From the NCBI GenBank assembly GCA_008933835.1, contig WBUG01000011.1, positions 1 to 62,045 of the forward strand: a stretch of 62,045 bases of DNA, read 5' to 3'. This document shows, piece after piece, positions 43,804 to 51,431 of the stretch. The position numbers and the translations under genes were made by a program. This DNA comes from Bacteroidota bacterium. GTDB lineage: Bacteria; Bacteroidota; Ignavibacteria; UBA10030; UBA8401. Within the stretch, counting starts at the first letter, position 1. Every line of letters begins with the position of its first letter. A model generated the notes under the pieces. It was not told the DNA's origin. It ran no database searches and saw nothing but the letters and a program-made list of their open reading frames with translations.

Positions 43804-43832
43804 AAAATAGTCAAATACGCAGAGTGAATCAA
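43804..43832 (-). promoter_or_regulatory. predicted sigma-70 promoter of dxr-rseP, leaderless
   Basis: On the minus strand TTGATT (43832-43827), 17 bases, TATTTT (43809-43804). The expected start is near 43797, about three bases before the ATG at 43794. Confidence 0.6.
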
Positions 43833-43845
43833 CGCCGCGCTCCGT

Positions 43846-43873
43846 TTGAGGCCACCGTCGGAATTCGTATATT
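43846..43873 (+). promoter_or_regulatory. predicted sigma-70 promoter of the TPR gene, leaderless
   Basis: TTGAGG (43846-43851), 16 bases, TATATT (43868-43873). Only CCTCC separates the -10 from the ATG at 43879, so transcription would begin at or beside the start codon. Confidence 0.5.
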
Positions 43874-43878
43874 CCTCC

Positions 43879-45726
43879 ATGCGAAGCGTACTGCTCATCC
43901 TCTCCCTGTTCCTGTCCGCCGTCGTGCTGTTCGGACAGGCGCCGAACAGCGAAAGTCTGCTCCGTCTGGCGCAGTCGTTCGAACAGCAGGGGGACTTCGA
44001 ACGGGCGCTGGACCTGTACGGTTCCCTCTACGCGTCCGATTCCGCCAACTATGGATTGTTCGACGCGGTGCGCCGGATGACCGTCCAGCTGAAACGGTAC
44101 GACGAAGCCGTCGCGCTGAGCCTCCGCCGGCTGCGCATGACGCCGTACGACGCGGCGCTGCAGGCGAACATCGGCGGTCTCTATTATATGGCAGGACGGG
44201 AACGTCAGGCGGATTCCGTGTGGAACCTCATCCTTGCCTCGTCAGGAAAGAACCAGCTCGTCATCCGGACCGTGGCGGGTGAACAGATCGCCCACCGGCT
44301 CTTCGACCGGGCGGTGAAGACGTACCTCGGCGGCCGCATCACCCTCGGGGACCGGTACGCGTTCGCCAACGACCTCGGATATCTGCACGGCGTGCTGATG
44401 GACTACCGGAGCTCCGTGCGGGAGTACCTGCTGCTGCTCCGGCAGAACGAACAGCAGTACGATTTCGTGCAGTCCCGTCTCGCGGCGATGGTCTCGAAGC
44501 CGGACGCGCTCACGGCCGCGTCCGCCGTGGTCGGAGAGGAGCTCGCCGGAACGCGCACCGTTCCGCTGCTCCGGCTGCAGCAATGGCTCTTCCTCGAAGC
44601 GAAGCGGTTCGCCGACGCGTTCGGGGTGGCGCGGTCCATCGAACAGCTGCTCACGTCGAACGGCGTCGAGATGTTCCAGTTCGCGGAGCGGCTGTCGCGC
44701 GAGAAGGAGCACCGCATCGCCGCACTGGCGTACGCCGCGGCGCTCTCGCGCACCCTTCCGGTGCAGCACGTGCCTGCGGCGCGTTTCGGCTACGCCCGCT
44801 GCATCGAGGAGCTCGGCGCCGCCGGCGATTCGGCCGCCGCCGTTCCCGCGCTTCCGGGTGCCGCCGTATCGGAGACCCGGCCGGTGCTCACCGCCGCGCT
44901 CTCATTGTATTCGGCCCTCGCCGCGGAGTATCCGTACACCAACACCGGCGCCGGCGCGCTCTTCCGCATCGGCATGGTCCGCTACCGGCAGATGAACGAC
45001 CTGGACGGGGCGCTGACGGTGTTCGATTCGGTCCTCTCCGTCTCGCCCGCCGGACCCATGCTGGCGACGGTGCAGTCCGTCGCCGGCGAGATCCTCACCG
45101 CGCAGAACCGTCTGCCGGAGGCCGCCGCGCGCTACCGCATCATCGCCCGTTCGCCGCACGCGGACGCGGACCGGAGAACGAACGCGCTCTTCCGGCTGGC
45201 GGAGCTCGAATACTTCCGCGCGAACTTCGACAGCGCGCTGGCGCTGCTGCGCCCCCTCACCGAGAACCTGCGGACCGACGAAACGAACGACGCGCTGCTG
45301 CTCCAGTACCTCATCACCGAGAACCGGCTCGAGCATCCCGACGCGCTGCAACGCTTCGCCCGCGCCGAGCTGCTCGCGCGGCAGAACCGGATGAGCGAGT
45401 CGGTACGGGAACTGCTGGAGATCGTGGAACTCGACCCGGCCGCGCCGCTGTCGGACAACGCCCTGCTGACGGCGGGGGAACGGTCCGTACGGATGGGACG
45501 GTATCAGGACGCGATGGCGCAGTACCGGCGTCTGCTGGAGGAGTACAAGACGAGCAATGAGCGGGAGAAGGCGTGGTTCCGCATCGGCGAACTCTATCAG
45601 TTCCATCTGTTCGACGCGGCGAAAGCGGTCGAAGCCTACGGCACGCTGCTGGAGCGGCATCCCTTCTCACTGCTGACGGAGGAGGCGCGGAAACGCATCC
45701 GCCTGCTCCGGGGAGACGCGCTCTGA
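43879..45726 (+). CDS. secreted tetratricopeptide-repeat protein
   Basis: A 615-residue exported protein (signal peptide 1-20, MRSVLLILSLFLSAVVLFG) made almost entirely of TPR-like helix pairs, for example RLAQSFEQQGDFERALDLYG near the start and MAQYRRLLEEYKTSNEREKAWFRIG near the end. It has no catalytic domain, so it is presumably a periplasmic scaffold. It shares one base with the YjbR gene's start (TGATG). No specific family recognised. Confidence 0.85.
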   Translation: MRSVLLILSLFLSAVVLFGQAPNSESLLRLAQSFEQQGDFERALDLYGSLYASDSANYGLFDAVRRMTVQLKRYDEAVALSLRRLRMTPYDAALQANIGGLYYMAGRERQADSVWNLILASSGKNQLVIRTVAGEQIAHRLFDRAVKTYLGGRITLGDRYAFANDLGYLHGVLMDYRSSVREYLLLLRQNEQQYDFVQSRLAAMVSKPDALTAASAVVGEELAGTRTVPLLRLQQWLFLEAKRFADAFGVARSIEQLLTSNGVEMFQFAERLSREKEHRIAALAYAAALSRTLPVQHVPAARFGYARCIEELGAAGDSAAAVPALPGAAVSETRPVLTAALSLYSALAAEYPYTNTGAGALFRIGMVRYRQMNDLDGALTVFDSVLSVSPAGPMLATVQSVAGEILTAQNRLPEAAARYRIIARSPHADADRRTNALFRLAELEYFRANFDSALALLRPLTENLRTDETNDALLLQYLITENRLEHPDALQRFARAELLARQNRMSESVRELLEIVELDPAAPLSDNALLTAGERSVRMGRYQDAMAQYRRLLEEYKTSNEREKAWFRIGELYQFHLFDAAKAVEAYGTLLERHPFSLLTEEARKRIRLLRGDAL

Positions 45727-46139
45727 TGGACCAGGAGGATGTGCGGCGGCATTGCCTGCGGAAGCGGGGGAAGATTACGGAGGAGTTCCCGTTCGATGAG
45801 GAGGTGCTCGTCTACAAGGTGCACGGGAAGATCTTTTTGCTGACGAACGTGGACGAACTTCCGCTGTCGATGAACCTGAAGTGCGACCCGGAACGCGCCG
45901 TGGAATTACGTGAACGGTACGCTGCCGTGCGGCCGGGCTACCACATGCACAAGAAGCACTGGAACACCGTCACGGCGGACGGCACCGTGCCGGACGACGT
46001 GCTGTACGGGCTCATCGATCATTCGTACGACGAGGTGGTGAAGGGACTGCCGGCGGCGGTGCGGAAGGGATTGGAGTCCGGGCGGACGCCTCAGTCGAGG
46101 AATTCCCACGAGACGCCGAAGCGGACGTTGCGCTCGTAG
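45726..46139 (+). CDS. MmcQ/YjbR-family protein with antisense-derived tail
   Basis: A 137-residue MmcQ/YjbR protein (CyaY-like fold, often called DNA-binding). The family motifs are present: KITEEFPFDEEVLVYKVHGKIF, LSMNLKCDPERAVELRERY, and PGYHMHKKHWNTV followed by LIDHSYDEVVKGL. Conserved sequence ends near residue 119; the last 18 residues (RTPQSRNSHETPKR...) read through the 3' end of the convergent TonB-dependent receptor gene, a 49-base overlap. The start is the ATG at 45726. Confidence 0.85.
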   Translation: MDQEDVRRHCLRKRGKITEEFPFDEEVLVYKVHGKIFLLTNVDELPLSMNLKCDPERAVELRERYAAVRPGYHMHKKHWNTVTADGTVPDDVLYGLIDHSYDEVVKGLPAAVRKGLESGRTPQSRNSHETPKRTLRS

Positions 46140-47989
46140 AGAGGATAGACGGGAGCGAGGAGGTACCGGGTGTTCGTGACGTTCTCCCAGATGAGATGGA
46201 TGTACGCGTCGCCGATCCGGCCGACCGCGAAGAGGTCCATCGAACCGCTCGGCCCGTACGTCAGTTGCGACGACGGCAGCCACACACCCAGACGGTCGTA
46301 CGGTTCCATGCCGCTCTGCTCACCGTAGAACCATCCCCGCACCCCCGCCTTCAGGTCCAGATGTCCGTCCGCCAGCGCCCCCCGGAAGTACGCCGAACCG
46401 CTCAGTACGACCTCCGGATACAATGTGAGCGACGTGCCGTTGCGCAGGGGGGAACCCTGCATCAGGTACTGCGCCGTTCCTTCCAGATGGAACTCTCCGA
46501 GCATCACATGCCCCGACGCGACCACGGATTCGAAGTGGTCTGCCGACCCGGTCAGGTCCGCCGCGGTGGTGTCGTAGTATTCGATGCGGGAGAGCGTACG
46601 GTAGATCACTCCCGCACGTCCATCGAAGAAGTCCGGAACGGTGACACGGACGCCCGCATCGGCGCTCTGCATCGACTGCGCCGCTGTGGCGTGCAGCCGG
46701 GTGATGTTCGTCAGTCCCGAAGCGTCGGCACCGCCGGCGTACAGTGCGAGCCACGGCGTGAGACGGAACTCCGCCTCCGCACCGTACGACAGTCCGTCAG
46801 CGTAGGTCGCGAACACGGTCAGGTGGAGCGGTTCCAGCGGCGACCAGCGGTCCTTCACTCCGGCGGACTGCCGGCGGATGAACGGTCCGGGGCCGAGTTC
46901 GTCCACAGAGGTGAAGAACTGCAGCCGGTGTTCGGACATCGCGAACGAGAAGCGCGCCATGACGCCGCGGCGGATGGAGCTCTGGTCCAGCTGTTCGAAC
47001 AGACCGTTCGCCTGGCTCCGGTTCTCTTCGTCGCGATATTGACGGAGCCGGTCATGGTAGTACGCGGAGAGCGTCAGCAGGTTCAGCGAATCGCCGAACG
47101 GCGCTGCGGCCAGCGAAACGGCGGTCTGGCTGTGGAAGAGTTTCTCGTACGAATCATAGTTTTCCACCTCGGCCTGGTATCCGTCGAAGATGACGCTGGA
47201 GGTCTCGTAGTTCACGCCGCCGTGCAATCCGGTGCGTGTACGGTTGGAGAGATGTGAGACCGACAGCGAGAGCCGGTCGCTGAGGTCGTACCGGAGCTTG
47301 CCCCGGAACGACCACGCGTCGTCGTTGGAGTTGAAGAAGCGTCCGCGGAAGAGGGAGAGCTCCTTCGACGTTCCGAAACCGTGATGCGACATGCCGAGCG
47401 AGAGGTTGAGGTTCCGCATCACGTTCTGCGCGAAACCGACGTCGGTATGCACGTAGTTGTCCACCCCCTGACTGTACCGAAGCCGGGTCACGGGCCGGTT
47501 GTTGCTGAAGTCCTTCGTCACGATGTTGACGGTGCCGCCGGGGGACCATCCGTCGCTGAAGAAGGCGCCCGCGCCGAGGGAGAGTTCGACGCGGTCGATC
47601 ATGTCCACCGGAATGTTCCACAGGTTGTACGACCATCCGTTGCCGTCGTTGTACGGCACGCCGTCCACCATCACCGCCACCGAAGCGTCGTGCAGACCGT
47701 TGACGACGATCTGGTTCTTCTGTCCCGGCGCCGCCAGGTCCCGCACGAAGATGCCCGCTTCCCCCGCGAGGATGTCGTAGAGCGAGCGGTACTCCTTCAG
47801 CGTCATCTCGTTGGCGGTGATGATGCGGAGCGAGGGATCGAAGGGGGCGATGCTTCCGGTGTTCGGAAGGGGGTCGAAATAGACGATGGTGTCCCTGGCG
47901 GCGGCAACGGTGTCGGGCTCTGCCGTACCGGCAGTGAGGCGCGCGGCGAGCAGGGCGGTGCCGGTGAGTATCGGAATGAGCCGTTTCAT
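46091..47989 (-). CDS. TonB-dependent outer-membrane receptor
   Basis: A 632-residue receptor with signal peptide (1-20), plug domain (about 55-165: LYDILAGEAGIFVRDLA, VNGLHDASVAVMVDGVPY, DRVELSLGAGAFF and TVNIVTKDF) and a 22-strand-type barrel ending FGVSWEFLD. It has no N-terminal carboxypeptidase-regulatory domain and is shorter than SusC proteins, closer to vitamin B12 or siderophore receptors. The substrate is not evident. It is downstream of ispE by a 4-base overlap (ATGA) and overlaps the YjbR gene at its 3' end. Confidence 0.9.
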   Translation of the reverse strand: MKRLIPILTGTALLAARLTAGTAEPDTVAAARDTIVYFDPLPNTGSIAPFDPSLRIITANEMTLKEYRSLYDILAGEAGIFVRDLAAPGQKNQIVVNGLHDASVAVMVDGVPYNDGNGWSYNLWNIPVDMIDRVELSLGAGAFFSDGWSPGGTVNIVTKDFSNNRPVTRLRYSQGVDNYVHTDVGFAQNVMRNLNLSLGMSHHGFGTSKELSLFRGRFFNSNDDAWSFRGKLRYDLSDRLSLSVSHLSNRTRTGLHGGVNYETSSVIFDGYQAEVENYDSYEKLFHSQTAVSLAAAPFGDSLNLLTLSAYYHDRLRQYRDEENRSQANGLFEQLDQSSIRRGVMARFSFAMSEHRLQFFTSVDELGPGPFIRRQSAGVKDRWSPLEPLHLTVFATYADGLSYGAEAEFRLTPWLALYAGGADASGLTNITRLHATAAQSMQSADAGVRVTVPDFFDGRAGVIYRTLSRIEYYDTTAADLTGSADHFESVVASGHVMLGEFHLEGTAQYLMQGSPLRNGTSLTLYPEVVLSGSAYFRGALADGHLDLKAGVRGWFYGEQSGMEPYDRLGVWLPSSQLTYGPSGSMDLFAVGRIGDAYIHLIWENVTNTRYLLAPVYPLYERNVRFGVSWEFLD

Positions 47990-48825
47990 CGTTCCTGCGG
48001 GGCCGGTGCGGTCACATGCGTGAAAAAACGCCCGCGGAACTGAGCGGCCGCCGCTGCTGCGGCGTGTTCATCCGAGAAAAGTCCGAAAACGGAGGAGCCG
48101 CTGCCGGACATCATCGCGATGACCGCGCCCGCGCCGCGCAGGTGGTCGCGCACGTCGCGGATGACCGGGTGGGCGGGGAAGACCACCTCTTCGAAATCGT
48201 TGCCGAGCTCCGCGATGCGCTCCATGCCGGTGAACCAGTTCCGCATCGGTTCCCGCTCCGGGTGCGCTCCGTTGCGCTGTTCCGACAATGCGCGGTACGC
48301 CCAGGGGGTCGACACGTGAACGCCGGGGTGGACGAGTACGGTCCAGTACGGCAGCATGATGTCGACGGGCGTGAGGACCTCGCCGCGCCCCTCGCCGAAC
48401 GCGGAACGTTCCTGCAGGAAGAACGGAACGTCCGAACCGAGCCGCAGGGCGATGCGCTGCAGTTCGTCCGGCGGTACGGCGCCGCCGAGCAATGCCGGCA
48501 GATGCCGGAGTACGGCGGCGGCGTTGCTGCTTCCTCCGCCGAGTCCCGCCCCCGACGGTATCCGTTTGGTGATGGTGACCGCGGCGCTCCGCCGGGAGCC
48601 GAGCGCGCGGAGGACCGCTTCGGCAGCGGACCAGCAGAGGTTCTCCGGTCCGGAGGGAACGGCCGGGTCGGTGCACGAGACGGAAAGAGCGGGAGCCGGG
48701 AGCAGTTCGATGTCGTCGAACAGGCCGATGCGGTGGAACAGAGTGTCGATGTCGTGGAACCCGTCCGGCCGCCGCCGGACGATGCGGAGCCCCAGGTTGA
48801 TCTTGGCGTACGAGCGGATAAGCAT
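47986..48825 (-). CDS. ispE: 4-diphosphocytidyl-2-C-methyl-D-erythritol kinase
   Basis: GHMP-family kinase of the MEP pathway. The 279-residue protein has catalytic Lys8 (SYAKINLGL), the ATP loop PSGAGLGGGSSNAAAVL and catalytic Asp in GSDVPFFLQ. It starts at 48825 and overlaps the TonB-dependent receptor gene by 4 bases, an odd operon partner for a metabolic enzyme. With dxr it supports a complete MEP pathway in this organism. Confidence 0.95.
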   Translation of the reverse strand: MLIRSYAKINLGLRIVRRRPDGFHDIDTLFHRIGLFDDIELLPAPALSVSCTDPAVPSGPENLCWSAAEAVLRALGSRRSAAVTITKRIPSGAGLGGGSSNAAAVLRHLPALLGGAVPPDELQRIALRLGSDVPFFLQERSAFGEGRGEVLTPVDIMLPYWTVLVHPGVHVSTPWAYRALSEQRNGAHPEREPMRNWFTGMERIAELGNDFEEVVFPAHPVIRDVRDHLRGAGAVIAMMSGSGSSVFGLFSDEHAAAAAAAQFRGRFFTHVTAPAPQER

Positions 48826-48908
48826 GCGTGCTCAAGATACGAGAAGATGGCGGAAGGAGCAAGAAGGGCGGAGGGCTCCGGAAGCCCCGTTCCTTAGGAA
48901 CTTTTATA

Positions 48909-48937
48909 TTGATTTTTGCGGGTGGTTTGCCTATACT
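48909..48937 (+). promoter_or_regulatory. predicted sigma-70 promoter of the response-regulator pair
   Basis: TTGATT (48909-48914), 17 bases, TATACT (48932-48937); leader about 33 bases to the ATG at 48977. Confidence 0.65.
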
Positions 48938-48976
48938 AAGCCAAATTATCAGCCCCACTTATTCACGAAGGACTGT

Positions 48977-49348
48977 ATGGCACAGCCGTTCAACATCCTG
49001 GTGGTCGACGACGAAGACGCGCTACGCAACGTCCTGAGCAGTGAGTTGCAGAGCGAGGGGTATTCCGTCGTCTCCGCGGCGGACGGGGATGAGGCGATTT
49101 CGATCCTGCAGCAGAAGTCGTTCGATCTGGTGTTACTGGACATCAAGATGCCCCGGGTGGACGGGTTCGAGGTGCTGCGCTTCATCAAGGAACGCTACGC
49201 CAACACCAAAGTGATCATGCTGACCGGTTTCGCGGACCTCAAGAACGCCATCGAGTCCAAGAAGCTCGGCGCCGAGGACTTCGTCAGCAAGCCGTACGAC
49301 CTGGTCGACCTTCTGACGACCATCGAGCGCGTGCTCTCGGCCGAGTAA
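48977..49348 (+). CDS. single-domain response regulator
   Basis: A 123-residue receiver with the acidic pocket D11-D12, phospho-acceptor D55 (LLDIKMPRVDG) and Lys in VSKPYD. It has no output domain. It is very similar to the receiver of the next gene (LGAEDFVSKPYD versus LGAYDFVSKPYN), so the two may compete for one kinase or form a phosphorelay. It is 44 bases upstream of that gene. No kinase is adjacent. Confidence 0.92.
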   Translation: MAQPFNILVVDDEDALRNVLSSELQSEGYSVVSAADGDEAISILQQKSFDLVLLDIKMPRVDGFEVLRFIKERYANTKVIMLTGFADLKNAIESKKLGAEDFVSKPYDLVDLLTTIERVLSAE

Positions 49349-49392
49349 TTCCCGTCCTTCCCTCCAACGGACCCCCTCTCCACGGCCCCTTC

Positions 49393-50760
49393 ATGGTGCG
49401 CAGTCACTCCATACTCATCGTTGACGACGAACCGAGCGTCTGCTTCCTGCTGAAGGAGGAACTCTCCGAGAAGAAGCAGTTCACCGTCCACACCGTCAAC
49501 GACGGCGCCGAGGCGCTCAACGCGCTCCAGCGGCATCCGGCGGACGTGGTGCTGCTCGACGTGCGGATGCCCCGTATGAACGGCCTCGAAGTGCTGAAGT
49601 ACATCCGCGAGAACCATCCCACCACCCAGGTCATCATGCTGACCAACTTCGCCGACGTGAAGACCGCCATCGAAGCGACCAAGCTCGGCGCGTACGACTT
49701 CGTCAGCAAACCGTACAACCGCGACGAACTGATGTCCACCGTGCTCCGCGCGATGGAGCACCGCCGCCTCACCATCGACAACGAGGTGATGAAGTACGAG
49801 CTGCAGCGGAAGCGCGGACAGCGCGAGATCATCGCGCGCAGTCCGGCGATGCAGACCGTGCTCGAGACCGCGAGGAAGGTGGCGCCGAGCGAGGCGTTCG
49901 TCCACATCTGCGGACCGAGCGGCACCGGCAAGGAGCTCATCGCGCACCTCATCCATACCGAGAGCGGCCGGAAGGACCGCCCCTTCGTGGTGGTGAACTG
50001 CGCCGCCCTGCCGGACGCGCTGCTGGAGAGCGAGCTCTTCGGACACGAGAAGGGGGCGTTCACGAACGCGTACCAGACGAAGCAGGGGCTCGTGGAGGTC
50101 GCCAACGGCGGGTCGCTCTTCCTCGACGAGGTGGGGGACATCAGCGCCGCCGTGCAGCCGAAGCTGCTGCGGTTCCTGGAGACGGGCGAGTTCCGCCGCG
50201 TCGGCGGCACCATCACGATGAAGGTCGACGTCCGCGTCGTCTCCGCCACCAACAAGGACCTGCCGACCGAGGTGAAGGCGGGACGCTTCCGCGAAGACCT
50301 GCTCTACCGTCTCAACGTCGTCACCATCAAACTGCCCCCGCTCCGGGAGCGCCGTGAGGACATCCCGCTCCTCGCCCAGCACTTCCTCCAGAAGAACCAG
50401 ACCACCCGCACGCCGCGTACGCTCGGCGCGGACGCGCTGCAGGCGCTCCTCACGCACGACTGGCCGGGCAATATCCGCGAACTCGAACACGCCATCGAAG
50501 GGGCGCTGCTCATGGCGCACGGCGACGAGATCGTGCGCAAAGACCTGCTCCTCTCTCCCGGCGACGCGGCCCCCGCCTCGGCCGGACCGGCTGCGCCGGG
50601 CGTGATGACCATCGAAGAGCTGGAGCGGATGCACATCGAACATACGCTGAAACACTTCCGGTACAACCGCGCCAAGAGCGCCGCCGCGCTCGGCATCACG
50701 GTGAAGACCCTCTACCTCAAGATCAAACGTTACGGCATCGCCACTCCCGATCCCGCCTGA
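49393..50760 (+). CDS. NtrC-family sigma-54 response regulator with variant GAFTNA loop
   Basis: A 455-residue regulator: receiver (1-120, D56), AAA+ domain (about 145-375) with Walker A GPSGTGKE (174-181) and Walker B SLFLDE, and a Fis-type helix-turn-helix at 418-450 (NRAKSAAALGITVKTLYLKIKRYG). The sigma-54 contact loop is G221-A-F-T-N-A226 in place of GAFTGA, so its interaction with sigma-54 may be altered, although natural variants at this position exist. It is paired with the upstream single-domain receiver. A 16-bp palindrome overlaps its stop codon. Confidence 0.93.
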   Translation: MVRSHSILIVDDEPSVCFLLKEELSEKKQFTVHTVNDGAEALNALQRHPADVVLLDVRMPRMNGLEVLKYIRENHPTTQVIMLTNFADVKTAIEATKLGAYDFVSKPYNRDELMSTVLRAMEHRRLTIDNEVMKYELQRKRGQREIIARSPAMQTVLETARKVAPSEAFVHICGPSGTGKELIAHLIHTESGRKDRPFVVVNCAALPDALLESELFGHEKGAFTNAYQTKQGLVEVANGGSLFLDEVGDISAAVQPKLLRFLETGEFRRVGGTITMKVDVRVVSATNKDLPTEVKAGRFREDLLYRLNVVTIKLPPLRERREDIPLLAQHFLQKNQTTRTPRTLGADALQALLTHDWPGNIRELEHAIEGALLMAHGDEIVRKDLLLSPGDAAPASAGPAAPGVMTIEELERMHIEHTLKHFRYNRAKSAAALGITVKTLYLKIKRYGIATPDPA

Positions 50761-50772
50761 ACAATTGTTCAG
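50757..50772. promoter_or_regulatory. 16-bp perfect palindrome, possible operator
   Basis: CTGAACAATTGTTCAG overlaps the NtrC-type stop codon and lies about 100 bases before the small exported protein's ATG. It has no T tract, so it is not a terminator; a dimeric regulator site is the simplest reading. Confidence 0.45.
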
Positions 50773-50857
50773 AAACTGGTCCCGCTCCGCGCGCTCCCGT
50801 AACTTTCCCCCCGTGCTCCTCGAATACTCTTCCGAACCATCACGAGGAGAGGAACCC

Positions 50858-51265
50858 ATGAGAGCACGTCATTTCACCGTCACCGCCGCGTTCATCCTGC
50901 TGTCGACCGCGTCCGCATTCGCCACCACCCCGTCCGCCCGCGTCATCGACTGGGCGTCCGCCGAAAAGAACTACATCGCCGCCGTGCAGTCGCAGAACAC
51001 CGGACTCCAGCAGAGCGCCGCGCAGTTCATCGGCGAGTACCGGCTGAAAGGGGCCGTGTCCGAACTGGCGCGCGTGCTCCGTGAAGATCCGGTGGAAACG
51101 ACCCGCATGAAGGCGGCCGCATCGCTCGTCCGCATCGGCGGCGACGAGGCGCTCACGGCGGTCCGCGAAGCGGTCCTTTTCGACGGCAGCGACAAAGTCG
51201 TTCGATTCTGCGAGAAACTGATGGAGTCCGCGTCGGAACAGCACGACCTGAGCATGAAGAATTAG
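50858..51265 (+). CDS. small exported HEAT-repeat-like protein
   Basis: A 135-residue protein with a signal peptide (MRARHFTVTAAFILLSTASAFA-T) starting at 50858 behind a GAGGAGAGGA ribosome-binding site. Residues about 55-125 read as two HEAT/armadillo-like helix pairs (LKGAVSELARVLREDPVETTRMKAAASLVRIGG). Function unknown. It follows the sigma-54 regulator, but no sigma-54 promoter with correct GG-N10-GC spacing is visible before it. Confidence 0.75.
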   Translation: MRARHFTVTAAFILLSTASAFATTPSARVIDWASAEKNYIAAVQSQNTGLQQSAAQFIGEYRLKGAVSELARVLREDPVETTRMKAAASLVRIGGDEALTAVREAVLFDGSDKVVRFCEKLMESASEQHDLSMKN

Positions 51266-51285
51266 GGAGAGACACTCCCTGCTTG

Positions 51286-51340
51286 AAAAAGCCAGACGGC
51301 AGCGTTCGGTGGGGTCCGCTGCCTCTGGCTTTCCTGTTTT
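51286..51340 (+). terminator. intrinsic terminator
   Basis: AAAAGCCAGA-C-GGCAGCG pairs with CGCTGCC-TCTGGCTTT (one bulged base) around a 12-base loop and is followed by CCTGTTTT. A smaller AGGGAG/CTCCCT hairpin (51264-51280) precedes it. Confidence 0.85.
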
Positions 51341-51358
51341 AAAGCCCTCCTCCCTTCC

Positions 51359-51387
51359 TTGAAAATCCGTCCATTTTTTTCTATTTT
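51359..51387 (+). promoter_or_regulatory. predicted sigma-70 promoter of the acyl-CoA dehydrogenase gene
   Basis: TTGAAA (51359-51364), 17 bases, TATTTT (51382-51387); leader about 38 bases. Confidence 0.65.
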
Positions 51388-51431
51388 GTCGCACAACAAC
51401 CGTTCAACGTCTTTCTGACAAGGATCCCCCC

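Noticed and set aside
50773-50857. Sigma-54 promoter before the small exported protein
   Set aside because: A CTGGTCCC segment invited this, but the required GG-N10-GC spacing is not met.
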